From Neodiprion pinetum (taxonomy: Eukaryota; Arthropoda; Insecta; Hymenoptera; Diprionidae), in contig NC_060232.1 in the NCBI RefSeq assembly GCF_021155775.2, positions 11,754,251 through 11,818,250 on the forward strand: a DNA stretch of 64,000 bases, in the 5' to 3' direction. Under the pieces are notes generated by a model. That model was not told where the DNA came from. It saw only the letters and a list, made by a program, of their open reading frames with translations, and did no database searches. Positions within the stretch are counted from its first letter, which is position 1. Each line of letters starts with the position of its first letter. Shown here piece by piece: positions 1 through 11,024 of this stretch. A program made the position numbers and the translations under genes.

Positions 1-21
1 AATCAATAATTATAAAACCGT

Positions 22-3000
22 TCAACAAACCGGAATCCCTTCCTGTAACAACTTTCGCTTTTCCCTCTGAAAGTCCTCGCGCATTTCTGAGGAGGAAGGC
101 AGCTTAACGCGACCGTCCATAACCTTCACGATATACTGGGCCTGAATGTGGAACATTGGAAATGGGACAGCGAGTCCTGGTAATCCCATGAAGAAAAGAT
201 TCGGTACGTCTGTGTGCACAAGATATTTGTAAACTGGTTCCACGAGGTTGTCCTTTGTACTGATAAACACTTTTTTAGATAGGAATGGAAACGTGAACTG
301 GTAACCTACGATAAAATAATCAGAACTAATTAACTGGGTGTGTGCCAATAAACTGATATGTCGGTTTTAATTCGAGGTGAGATCTTACCTGTGCAGTAAA
401 CGAACTCTTCAACGACTGCAGTAGCTCCACTTTTGAACACGAAAGTGTTTCCATGGATTCTATCAATTCCTGCTACTTCTTGTACGTTTTCTGGCAGTTT
501 TTTCATTTTCAGATCTTCAAGATTGTGACTTAGGTAGATCTGAAACGATCATGAAACAGTGAAAGATTTGAAAATAGATGAAATAATGCGAATGATTCAA
601 TGTCGGTGACAGATTGTACACGGGTTTCATTCATTTTCTGTTCAAGATGTTTTTATTGCAAGGGCTATCGCTCTTAAACAGTAAATTTGCTCGTGTAAAA
701 TTCCGAAGGTATTCAAAATTTGAGAGACCGTATCAAATTACTTTTTGTGAGTCCTTTAGGAATTAAGTAAATTCATGCGACTGCAAGCACTGCGACCTTT
801 TTTAATGGAGGCTTGTGAGGTTGTAAGTCTCACATCGAACGGCACGTGCGAACTCGCTGAACTTCAACCTAATGGAGTGCAGCTTATTTCGCATGATTGA
901 AATGACGACTGTTAGTAATTATACGCATTAGTAAGAAATGGGCAATAGTGGGTGGAACCGAACAACATTTTCGGTGATATCATCTTAGTCACCTAAACTG
1001 AATTACACAAAATTCTCATTATCATAATATAATTTCATATAGAATTGGAGAAGAATTTTGGATTTATTGATAACATATCCAAAAGTAGTTCATTACGAAT
1101 TCGCCTGTGTGTTCGAAAGAAGTATAGGTATACGGACAAGTTATTGGGATTTCATTTCGGGTCGTGAAAAATTCTCGCCTACTTTTTTCAGTGTCGAATA
1201 GGCAGCACACGTTTGCCATTTGCGCGTTACATTCTTGTATAAATGCTTACACGCTGCCGGAACGGGATAACGATATATAAATTCCAGTTCAAGCTATTTA
1301 TCGTACTGTCTTTACGTAGCTAAGGTGATTATCAAAATATAGTGACATGAAAAATATTACGATTCATGCAACTTTAAACAAGCAGTGAAAATAGTATTTT
1401 AGCTGTACTTTTCATCACTACACAAGGCAATTTTTCATGTCCATCACTTGAATGTGAAATCTGTATAACTGAAATTTCTTTATCTAGCTGTTTTCGAGAT
1501 TATCGCGTGCGTTTGTCGGAACAAACAGATGGACTGAAATTTTTCTAAGAACCTGTTTTTCGAATATCAGAAATCCGGAAATGCAGAAATTTATTGTAAT
1601 TTTACGTCCGGCGTATCGCCACATCTCGTCACTTTCAAACGATCCTTACAGTAACCTTATCGTCTCATTTCTGTCCTCCTATTTCCGTTCTGGCTCACGC
1701 TACTTGCTTTTTGTCGAAAAGTAGGTAATAAAGATCAACTAACTACCAATTTTCAACCATCCGAGAATCAACCATTTATCATGAAGGTGGTTAAACGTCG
1801 TTGAATTTGTTATAAAAATGTAATTTGATATCTCCTACAGCCGAAAGAACGATAATAACCCCGAAATCCCCAATCTGAATAACGACCAGATGACCTTCTT
1901 TCAAAAATTAGTTTACATTTTTTTTCAATACCTGGAAGCACTTATCAGATGCCTTACGCACTCTGATTCTATTCATTCTGTACCCATGGTCATTTTATAG
2001 TGGTAAACATTTCGATCAAAAATGGAAGTCTTACCTTTTCAGCGTACTTGGATAGCTCGCAAGCAATGTCCACGCCAGACCACGAGGCGCCCAGAATGCA
2101 GACCTTCTTGTTCGCGTACGTCTCTGGCTTCCGGTACTGATGACTGTGTATAGATCTTCCAGGGAAAGTCTCAATTCCAGGAATGTGAGGAACGTCTCCC
2201 ACAGTATAATGTCCGTTGCAAAGTATCACAGCGTCAAAGATCCTTGTCGTTACAACGTTTGTTTCCAAGTCCTCGGAAGTTACTAGCCACATTGTTTGGC
2301 CGCTTGGAAAACCTTCGGGCTCAACATTTTTCACTACCGTATTTAACTGCGGGCAGAAACATTGTCACAATTCGAGTTCTAGAAACTTAATGAAGGATCG
2401 TTACTGATTATCTTTATATTCCTTGGAGCGTGGGATCTTTCAGGCTCCTCTGGCGCCCTTCAAAGCCATAAAAACATTTGTCTGACACTTATATTTGTAA
2501 AACACTCATTTTTCGGGATCATTGACTGGTCTTATTGGAATAAGACCCCCTGTATATCCGCCCATGTTCCACATAATATATTAGATAGATCTAATAGATA
2601 GCGCACATTTCGGAATACGTCCTATGTATCCATATATTTCAAAACACATACCTTTATATGAGGGAAGAGATTGAAGTGCTCCGTATAACTTAATAGATAA
2701 TTCCGAACAACGCTGTGATGCACGAAAGACGGCCCATCTTGATCTTGGAAGGGAAAGTCAGGAATTTGCATAATTTCTTTTGGCACGTTCGTCCTGTTAA
2801 TACATAATCATATAAAGCGCATTTTTTGTGCACTTCGGGTCTAAGACATGATTTGACGTGCACACTGAGTCTTTACTACATTTAAGTGTGTTGGAAGCCT
2901 CATTTTTTTCGTGTAAGCATTTACAATTAGCGCAGACTAGTCCCACTCAAGTAAAATATAAGGGGTGTTCTATTCAATTTTCATGCTTCGTACTTGAAAA

Positions 3001-4264
3001 TCTACGTGAAACTACGTATAGAGGTCTAGCAAAATCAGGTGAATTTACTTTTACTTTTTCGGGTGATTTGAGTCTAGAGATTTTCGAAAGTTCAAAGGAA
3101 ATGTTCATCTTAAAAAAAAAAAATGTATTCGAAACATCTCAAATGCATGCGTATTTGTTGATAGACAAAGTGATTAAGGTTCATGGAAAAGTACGCCGGA
3201 CCATTGCCGAGGAAAGAAAAGTCTGGAACGTGTGTAATGCCGGAACAACTTTTGATATGTCAAGAGTGAGGCTGCGTAAGTATAAGGGACGGTTACGTCA
3301 TGTTGATTGAAAGCATCAATGTTGTCAATTGCGGACTTGGTTAGGTATAGTAAATGTGACAGGGAAGAGAAAAGAAGCCGCATTCTAATAGTCCATGCCG
3401 TTCGGAAATATACTATTTTATTGTGTTTTTCATTTACTTTTGTCTTACCTGAGGTTCTTGTACATGCTGCTGTGAACTGGAAGTCCGCGAGAGTCGAAAT
3501 CCGTCTCGTCGGTATAAACCCATGTTCCACCAACCTGGTCGGTTTGCTCAAACAGAGTGAAATCGAAAGTTTCTGGATTCGTGGCAAGATGTTTAGCTAC
3601 GATAAGACCAGAAACACCACCGCCAATAATTGCGACTCTCGTTTTACTTCCGGGCATATCTCTCCGACTTGGTAGAAACTGACTCGGGTATATTGCTAAA
3701 AAATAGAAATTAAGGTAAGGTCATCATTCAGGATGATTATAGCGATAGGTTCTCTTGAAATGACCTGATCACCGCTGCACCGTGGCGCGTCGGATTCAAT
3801 TCGCTCAATGTTAAATTCCCCAGGCGCGCACGCTCAAGCTTTGAGTTAGTGTATCATTTGCGTTTGTTTTCAGCTTGTCGGTATTATTTAATTTTTTATG
3901 ACAGGATGAACTGTCATTACCGTACCGAGGATGACAAAATCACAGTTACATTCTTTGAATCAAGGCATATAACCGGGCGCCAACTGTCAAAACGACACAC
4001 CACAACGACCAATCAGAGAACAAATAAAATCCCAACAATGTGCTGGATATATTTCGATAACTTCAAGATCCGATAGTCACGACAACTTTTTAAGAGCGGA
4101 CAAAAAAAAAAAAAAAAACAATAAAGACCTCACCTTTTAAACTGAAGAAAATCAGAAGAGCAGAGGCGAAAGGAAATTCTCTTGAAGAAAATAATTAAGA
4201 GAATGTACGATTTGAATGAAACCGATTGAGTTGTCAAACGCTTACCAGATAAAGCTCCGCCCAT
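22..4264 (-). CDS. Flavin-containing monooxygenase (insect FMO / senecionine N-oxygenase-like), six exons seen, 3' end probably incomplete
   Basis: NADPH- and FAD-dependent oxygenase of soft nucleophiles (N or S). Coding exons on the minus strand: 4246-4264, 3449-3695, 2652-2793, 2035-2346, 389-539 and 22-305. All have GT/AG borders and the phases join in one frame, giving 384 codons. The first exon codes for only six residues (MGGALS) and joins in frame to exon 2. Motifs in order: FAD-binding GGGVSG near residue 31, GGTW, NLRTNVPKE, the FMO signature FPGRSIHSHQY, the NADPH-site motif GASWSG, and CTGYQFTFPF. The family is usually 430-450 aa. This frame stops at 22-24 just after EGIPVC, so roughly 50 C-terminal residues are missing. 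Either a weak donor (GTTTGT, 28-33) joins an exon left of the window, or the gene is truncated. Family assignment is secure; the 3' end is not. Confidence 0.9.
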
Positions 4265-6574
4265 TGTACAGAGAAATCATAACCTTCACGAACTGTTAGA
4301 ATTGGATTTCTTACGTATTATTCAAATTGCGTCAACAAAATGTTCATGTACTGTCTCTGAAAAAAAAAAAAATAAATAAAAAATAATAGCACGGCGTTTT
4401 CCTTTCAAGAGGCTTAATATTATGTTACTACGTATGGTTTCATGATGTGGCTAGACTGTGGGTTCACTGTGACTAAACCTGGATAAGCCGAGCTATCATC
4501 ACACTTTAAATGCAAGGAGACACTCCACAGGACGGACTCCTCAGTTTCTACCCCTACACGTGACAAGGCAACTCATCGCACTGCTCATCCTGAAATAGCT
4601 TATCTTTAAGTTTGCTAATGTAAGCGGCCAGTCAAGTGTCATTGCTTATAAGTTATTAGATTAGGCGTGAGTTCTGTAACTTGGTATTATTTGCATAACC
4701 AATATATATTTGAAATAATATGTATATGTGCCAACCTCTGCTTCAATAACCGTATCCTAATCTTATCAACCACACGGAACTCATACGGGCTTCCAGTTAT
4801 ATTAGGACGCGAGAGGCATAGACTTAAAGTCTCGCTCAGTCTTCCCCTTGGCTGCCTGGCTGGAGTCGCGAGGGAAGCCAAAGTTCGGTAGGCAACGTCC
4901 TTAAACGTCAGTCTTCTTTACAAATGTTTTTTTTTCTTTTGTACAAGATTATTTAGTCATAACTTATATGTTACTGTATTCGATTAATATATTTTAGTTT
5001 CCCGAGGAGGGCCCCCACTCACAGCCGAAACGTCAAATTTTTTTCTTACTTTATTGACGTTTGACACCGAGAAACTCTACACACATATTTTAGCTCCAAT
5101 ATTACGGAAACAAAATTTGAATCGTGACATATGTTAGCTAGTGGAAGAAGAACTGGTTGAAGGGAATGCAGTTATAGTTTATAAATCAACATTTCTGAAG
5201 TAGTATTGCAAAACAAGGCGAAGAAAAAGTTGTACCAGTTTTTACAGAAATAATTGTTTCTCGTTTTGCAGAACTTCTGACGTTGAAGATCGATTGATGC
5301 GTTCGGTACACGCTTGATTTTGAGAGGGCGATCAGCTTGACAGTACAAGAAGCAAAGCATGTAGCATCGTTTAGTTTGATTGTTAGAGTGGTCATAAAGG
5401 TCATTTTTGAATTTGAACCGGTTCAGCATCCCCTGGATCGGTTTCAAAAAAATTAGCAAAAATTGGTATAAACACTTCGGCGTTCCAGTTCAACTAGAAA
5501 GGGTGCCTGTGAGCATGAATTCATTTTGAGTTTCGAATTTGGGCAGAAACCGCCATTAATCACTGACAATGAAAAATCGATGTGAAAAATGAAATATTAT
5601 ATCAGCTATTTCAAAAGTATTTCCATTGTAGCGTGGAAACGTAGAAAAAATCATAGCTTTGTACGTTGACACTCCTAAAACAGTTTAAACCTTGGCATAA
5701 AAATTCTTCGAATATTGAAGATAAAAAAGAAACAAATCACATGCAATTTTATTTCAAATCAATCAGTCGTTAATCCCAATTCGCATTCATTACTCATTAC
5801 TTGAAGTTGGCGATCGATCATCATCGTCGAGTGTTTTTGTTTATCCCAAATTTTCGAAGAATATTTCCAATTTTTTTTGGAAGCTAGCCGGAGAGATACC
5901 TTTCGAAATGAGGTTCTTAAGGACCACCCTAATGATTTTTGTTGAACTATTTTTGAAAACATTATACACCAATTTTTGTAACTGTGATATGGCAACGATC
6001 GTAAAATTTATTTATAGTAACAAGTCATGAAAAAGACTGTGATCTCTGCAAGAGATGTAGTGGAATAAAAAAATTGACAAGTAATTATCCTGCATACTTC
6101 GAGGCAAACATGAACGCGTATTTCTGTTCTATTCCAAAATATTCATGGATCTATCAGCTAATATTATTCTTTTTACAGACTACTGTAAGGCTATGTTATT
6201 ATATCGAATGATAACATATTTCTCTCTAATCAAACATTACTATGAACGATCAACAAGTTTGTTATCATCGACTTATTCTGTTCTCTTAATCGCGCTGTTA
6301 CATGCGTTGATTAGACGCGAAGCAGTTTTCTTTTTCGAAGTACATCACAGAAATAAAAGCAAAAAACTATACCTCATTACGACTGAATCGGTCTTTGTTA
6401 CCAAAGAATGGATGTTTTGCACATGCTCTTGTAAAAATAATTTCAGAAATGTGGGACCCCATAAGCACCATAACTGACTTTGCATATATGTACGCTCTTG
6501 ACCACGGAAGTTCCTACGTTAACCACCAGTCAACTCTACCCTCGACCAACGAAGATGGCGGTCACTATGGTTGA
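4265..6574. other. Intergenic region with repeat debris
   Basis: No coding region is recognised. The stretch is AT-rich and has A/T runs near 4103 and 4361. Around 4990-5075 there is a GAGGAGGGCCCCC ... CCGAAACGTC block followed by a mirrored TTGACGTTT. This resembles 3' tails of degenerate retroelements, but I cannot place it in a family. The upstream part (4265 to about 4600) should hold the promoter of the minus-strand monooxygenase; no clear TATA box was identified. Confidence 0.5.
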
Positions 6575-6582
6575 CTCTTAAT

Positions 6583-7034
6583 CACGGAGCATTAAAGAGG
6601 AGCACAATCTCTGACTACAAATATGGTACCTTTTTTTCATATGGCATCCAGGTGGCGTTCCGATCGCTCCAGACCCTCCGCGTCCGGCATAGCGGCCATG
6701 TTAAATACAATTTGCAAATGGCGGTTTCCGCGTCGGCGTTAGAGGCACGGAGCCACGGAGTATTAAAGGTATATATTTTCCGTCAAGCGCCTAAGTCACA
6801 GTCCAACTTTAGTAGATGATTTTCAGCAAATTTCTCATTGCGTGGACCATTATGTTCAATTTGGTTGGATTTATATATAAATCGCGTAGACTTCGTTTTC
6901 GGGTTTGTATTTTCCGCCTATTACGGATACTGAGGGTCTGGGCCGATCACAGCGCTACGGTCCGGCAGGTTATTTTGGAACCACTTTTCGACTCGATACG
7001 TAACCAAGATCGTGCTCCTTTTTAATGCTCCGTG
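6583..7034. mobile_element. Non-autonomous hAT-like MITE, 452 bp, with perfect 8-bp target duplication
   Basis: The ends are inverted repeats starting CACGGAGCATTAAA and continuing as AAGGAGCAC with few mismatches over about 28 bp. Identical 8-bp direct repeats CTCTTAAT flank it at 6575-6582 and 7035-7042. An 8-bp duplication is typical of hAT (and P-type) transposons. There is no transposase ORF, so it must have been mobilised in trans. A partial internal copy of the terminal motif (CACGGAGTATTAAA) lies near 6754. The DNA outside the element, 7043-7721, holds no recognised gene. Confidence 0.75.
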
Positions 7035-7751
7035 CTCTTAATAGATGCTCGAAATTCTACCCGTTAACTTCAATTCACTTTTCAGTACGATTCACAAAAG
7101 ATACATGACATCGTAGTAAATGTTCTCGTTCGATGTTTCTACAAGCATTTCCGATTCGCTCCTTCATATCCTCTGGAGCAGTTGGTACCACGCTGTAAAC
7201 TTTTTCTTCGAGCTAGCCCCATAAAAAATAATCAGGGCTTGTAAGAACAAACAGTTTGAAATAAAAGTTTTCCACCTTTTGTGTAGAATCCCAATATGTG
7301 AAAACAAGTTCACGTTCCCATTTAAAAAAGAAATCGTAACCGCTAAGTGACCTTGCAAAGGTGCACCGGTGGAAAGTACGATAGCAGCCTCTCCCCGCTT
7401 TTCCCGTCAGTAGCTGATAACGAAATTTCATCAAAATGGATTAGCGACAAGGAACCACCGTCCTCGCGCAATACCAGACCATCGAGGAACTACACACACG
7501 ATAAATTTACTGCATTACGATAAGTTCTGCATCATAACGTTCCAGCAGGTGCACATCAGATAACGGAGTTAGCAAAATTGATATAAAATCGACAGCGAAA
7601 AATGCTTGCTGCGCATTACGTTATGTAACAGGTGATGCATAGGTATCCGCGTTGCTGTATGTAGATTTCTGATCACTTTCGTTTTGTCGATTACCGATAA
7701 CGGACGTCTCATTTCTTTTTCGAGTGTTTTGCCTTTGCCCAGAGTTACGAA

Positions 7752-9381
7752 ATGGCGAGAGCTGGCGAAGGAGTTGGTAAGTACTGTTTTATTTCTTGCG
7801 ATCGAATTTCAGGAGCAACACTTTGAGTTACACATTTTTAAGAGTAAACCGTTTTAATGCGTTTGGCTCCTAGCTTCAGCTTTATGCTTACTGAGTAACG
7901 GATAGCCATTTTTGGATTAAGATAACGTATCTAAATTCGCTTCCCGATCTTTATACTTGGTAAGCATAGCCTGAGATTCACGATAACGATAGACTCAGTT
8001 TTATTTGCAGAGAATTACGATTATTGTTCATTGCTTATTGTTATACCCTCATATAGGTTTGTATATTAACATTTGTATTTCGGTGTGATTTTTCCCTGCA
8101 TGAGTGCAAACTCGTGCGTAGGGTTGTAGGGTGAATCACGGTTTTGCATAGAATCCGGTTTATCGTAAATCACGTACAATCAAAATTCTGTTGTACTGGG
8201 TCGAATCGCTTTCGTGGATTCTTCAGTCTCGCCTCTCGAGTAGGTCGCGGATTGCTGTGTGTGCATGTGCGTAATGGCGGCGGGATGATTCGAGAATTGC
8301 GAGGAAGGTCACGAATTTCAGACGCGTTGATTTGGAATGAATTTTTTTTTTTTATCCAAAAAATGCAGACTTTAGTGGCTGCTGTCAAGTAATATTCAAT
8401 TTGGCAACTAGCGGAGGTGGGAGAACAGACGAAATCTGCAAGGTAAAAATTAATTTAATATACATATAAGCAATTATTCTGATCTAGCGAAACTAATACA
8501 TGCATATTTACACATAGATTGCTGCCTGTACCGAAATGGGTCAATTCAGGTCCTACATTATGCCGCTGAATGGGATACCGCCAATGATAACTAACGTCAA
8601 TGGTTTGAGAGTTATGGATGGTGAATTGTACGAAAATGATAAAAAAGTAGATACAGATCCAGCGGAAACTGCTATCACTAAGTTCTTGGACTTCCTGGAC
8701 ACTCAACGCCAGTCAAGACCAGTTATCCTTGTAGCACACAAGGCCCACGAGTGATTATTGTTGCTGTGTAATTTATCGATTTCTTAAACATTCGTGCACG
8801 ATGTGGTTTCAATTGCATTATTGATTGGCAGATTTCACGGGCCACGGATTCTACGACTGGTAACAGATCTGGGTATGATGGAGGAATTTCAGTCACGTGT
8901 CGCAGGATTTGCGTGCACGCTCCTTCTATTTCAAACCGAATTTCCTGAGCGTGATAGTCACGCGCTGAAAAATATCGCTGAAGGTATCCCCGGCTTCAAC
9001 TGGGAAGCGAAAGCAGCATATTATGCGACTCGTATGGAGGAACTATTAATGGAAGTAATACGTTACTACGGGATTGGAAACAACATTACGAATTATACGG
9101 AAAGCGCTGAAGCTGCATCAACAAAGCTAGAGACTAATGATAGAAAAGCCTCTCTAGAGGAGATTAGAACACTAAACAATAAACAACTTTCCCTTCCTAC
9201 AAGGGAGAAAATGGCTAAGGCAGGAATCGGCTACCAAGATTTAGTGGAAGCTTATCGATCTGGCAGCGACGACGGAGTATTACAATTACTGCAGGATGTC
9301 GGGTTAAGACGGGACGTTAAAAACAAGATACTTGAGCATCTAAGGGTCTCGGTACCGCGAACTCCTCAACCAATCGAATGA
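7752..9381 (+). CDS. DEDDh-exonuclease-fold protein with degenerate active site (copy A)
   Basis: Four exons: 7752-7776, 8369-8442, 8518-8750 and 8832-9381. All have GT/AG introns and phases that join to 293 aa. The exonuclease fold spans residues about 9-200. It resembles RNase T/TREX-like and PML-like C-terminal exonuclease domains (DEICKIAAC, HKAHEF, LRLVTDLGMMEEFQ). Where the family has D-x-E (exo I), this protein has N-L-A. The Asn-x-x-(F/Y)-Asp of exo II reads K-A-H-E-F-H. The His and Asp of exo III appear to be Tyr and Met. Nuclease activity is therefore not expected. A helical C-terminal domain (about 215-290) includes GIGYQDLVEAYR and ends TPQPIE. Exon 3 must splice at GTGATT (8751), because reading through meets a stop at once. 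No signal peptide is seen. Function is unknown; the fold is fairly sure, a role in defence or RNA binding only a guess. Confidence 0.8.
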
Positions 9382-9479
9382 AAATTATAGCCTCTAGATT
9401 TCACTTCGAAAATGATGAAACTTTTGTTTCACTATCATTATCCAAGATTAAATTTTTCTTGCATATTACATAAATGTAC

Positions 9480-9485
9480 AATAAA
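9480..9485 (+). promoter_or_regulatory. Polyadenylation signal AATAAA of exonuclease-like copy A
   Basis: A canonical AATAAA lies about 100 bp after the stop codon. At the matching place in copy B (about 20608-20613) the hexamer reads GATAAA, so the second gene may use another signal. Confidence 0.5.
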
Positions 9486-10364
9486 CAGAATTCTATACGA
9501 AGCTAACCACATATGCAATATCCAACGTTCGTGTCGGTAAATTTCTGTTACCCCGAATGCATTGCATGCATACGGCTTCCATTAACACTATATATTTTCG
9601 GACATACAGAAACTGGCGTGCACGTGTAGCGTAATAAACTTTTCCATCTTTCAGGAGGTGTTTGTTTGGGCAATGATGTCCCAGGGATAGAATAGCTTAT
9701 TTTTACATATGTAAAGCAAGTACGGAAATTCTTACCTGCACTCGTGGGAAAAGCCGTGGTGGGCGTAACTAACCCACTACGCTGGACCCAGAGGGCAAGG
9801 GTAGTTCAGGGTGAATAAGAAAGCCCAAAACATTATTTATACATACTTGAAACTTCCTCATTCGCCTAAATTCCGTAAAAATGAATGGAACCAATTAGGA
9901 ACCGTGTTAAAAATCGGCACGCTGAAGAACAAATCCTTAACAAGTCTTGCACTGACAATGAGCAGAAGCAGGGTAGTTCATCAGAATTATTTTAACACGA
10001 CGTTTCAAAATTATCTTTCAAACATTGCAGTTCTTCGTAAACCATCGATCGGAGCAGTTCAAAGATATTTTTAAATCTTGGCGAACGATGTAACTCTGAA
10101 GAAATTCCGTGCTTATACTACTGTTAAATAATATTATTACTCCCAACAATATTTAAGCATTATAATTTCAATTCAGCTTTTGAATAAACCTAATCATTGA
10201 GTTTAATTGACGTTTTGATTTAACCTAATTAATAACCTTCAACGTGAATAGATCTATTGAACTGTCTCCGTATCCATTTTAGTATATCCACCGGCGCCCT
10301 ATCTGGCATTGGTGAATTCTTTTCTTCACTCTACCATTTTTTGCAACAGCTCTCGTATCATTCG
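9486..10364. other. Non-coding part of copy A with a partly conserved ORF
   Basis: After the 3' UTR, a Lys-rich open stretch (about 9826-10074, containing LPHSPKFRKNEWNQ) is also present in copy B (20973-21257). Copy B stays open for about 20 more codons; copy A stops at TAA. Neither copy has an early in-frame ATG. It could be an exon remnant or chance. Nothing else is recognised. Confidence 0.3.
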
Positions 10365-10368
10365 TTAA

Positions 10369-11020
10369 GGGGTGACGCCACTCTAGGATTTTGTGAAATT
10401 TGATTTTTTTCATTGCTTGGATTACACAATATTTTAGGGTCACACAAACAATATCTAGTTGGTCTTATAGTGGAAAAAAATTTCAAGAGGTTCAATTCTC
10501 GATTTATGCCTTGGAGCGCGCGCCGAGTGCTTGTAAAACTGAACGCATTTTTCTCGAAACCACTTTTTTCAAACCGGGAGGACAGATTACTTGAATATCG
10601 TTGCATGGATCGATCTGAAATTTTGATAGTAGCTTCACAATTACATTCTCTACGAAAGTAAGTAGTTGTTTTTTTATTTAATGTAAAGTTTTATTGATTT
10701 ATAAAAAAATTACTGCTTACTTTTTGCCCACAAGTCGACTCATTTTTTTAAGTGTACCATTTCTACAGAATTTGATAAAAAAAAACCCTACGTAGTTCCA
10801 TAGGCAATATCATACAGATTTTAAAATTTTTGGGTTCTTTGTGACGGGTCTTATACTTTATCGATTTGATTATGCATCTGAATGATAATAAAACATTTTT
10901 TTCATACTTCGATACGTGTTAGGTAAGCCCGCTGAGAGGAAATCATATTCCTTTTTCCATACTCCCAAAATAAATCGTGAAAGTTGGGCCCATTTTTGAC
11001 CGTTAGAGCGGTGTTACCCC
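10369..11020. mobile_element. TTAA-type (piggyBac-like) MITE, copy A, about 652 bp
   Basis: The ends are inverted: GGGGTGACGCCACTCT on the left and AGAGCGGTGTTACCCC on the right. They are flanked by TTAA (10365-10368) and TCAA (11021-11024), i.e. a TTAA duplication with one side mutated. A TTAA target is characteristic of piggyBac-like elements. There is no transposase; the short ORFs inside (e.g. about 10413-10661) have no recognisable domain. The same element sits in copy B, so it predates the duplication. Confidence 0.55.
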
Positions 11021-11024
11021 TCAA

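Noticed and set aside
4990..5075. Possible 3' tail of a non-LTR or Penelope-like element
   Set aside because: Only a short motif resemblance; no reverse-transcriptase frame nearby, so it is not called as an element.
8751..8831. Reading the 81-bp segment before FHGP as coding (DVVSIALLIGR)
   Set aside because: Splicing it out joins HKAHE to FHGPRILRL in frame, matching the exonuclease II region. It is also the near-identical segment in both copies, behaving like an intron.
10413..10661. ORF conserved in both copies (counterpart 21538-21780)
   Set aside because: Lies inside the TTAA-flanked MITE, has overlapping frames on both strands and no domain; conservation is explained by the recent duplication.
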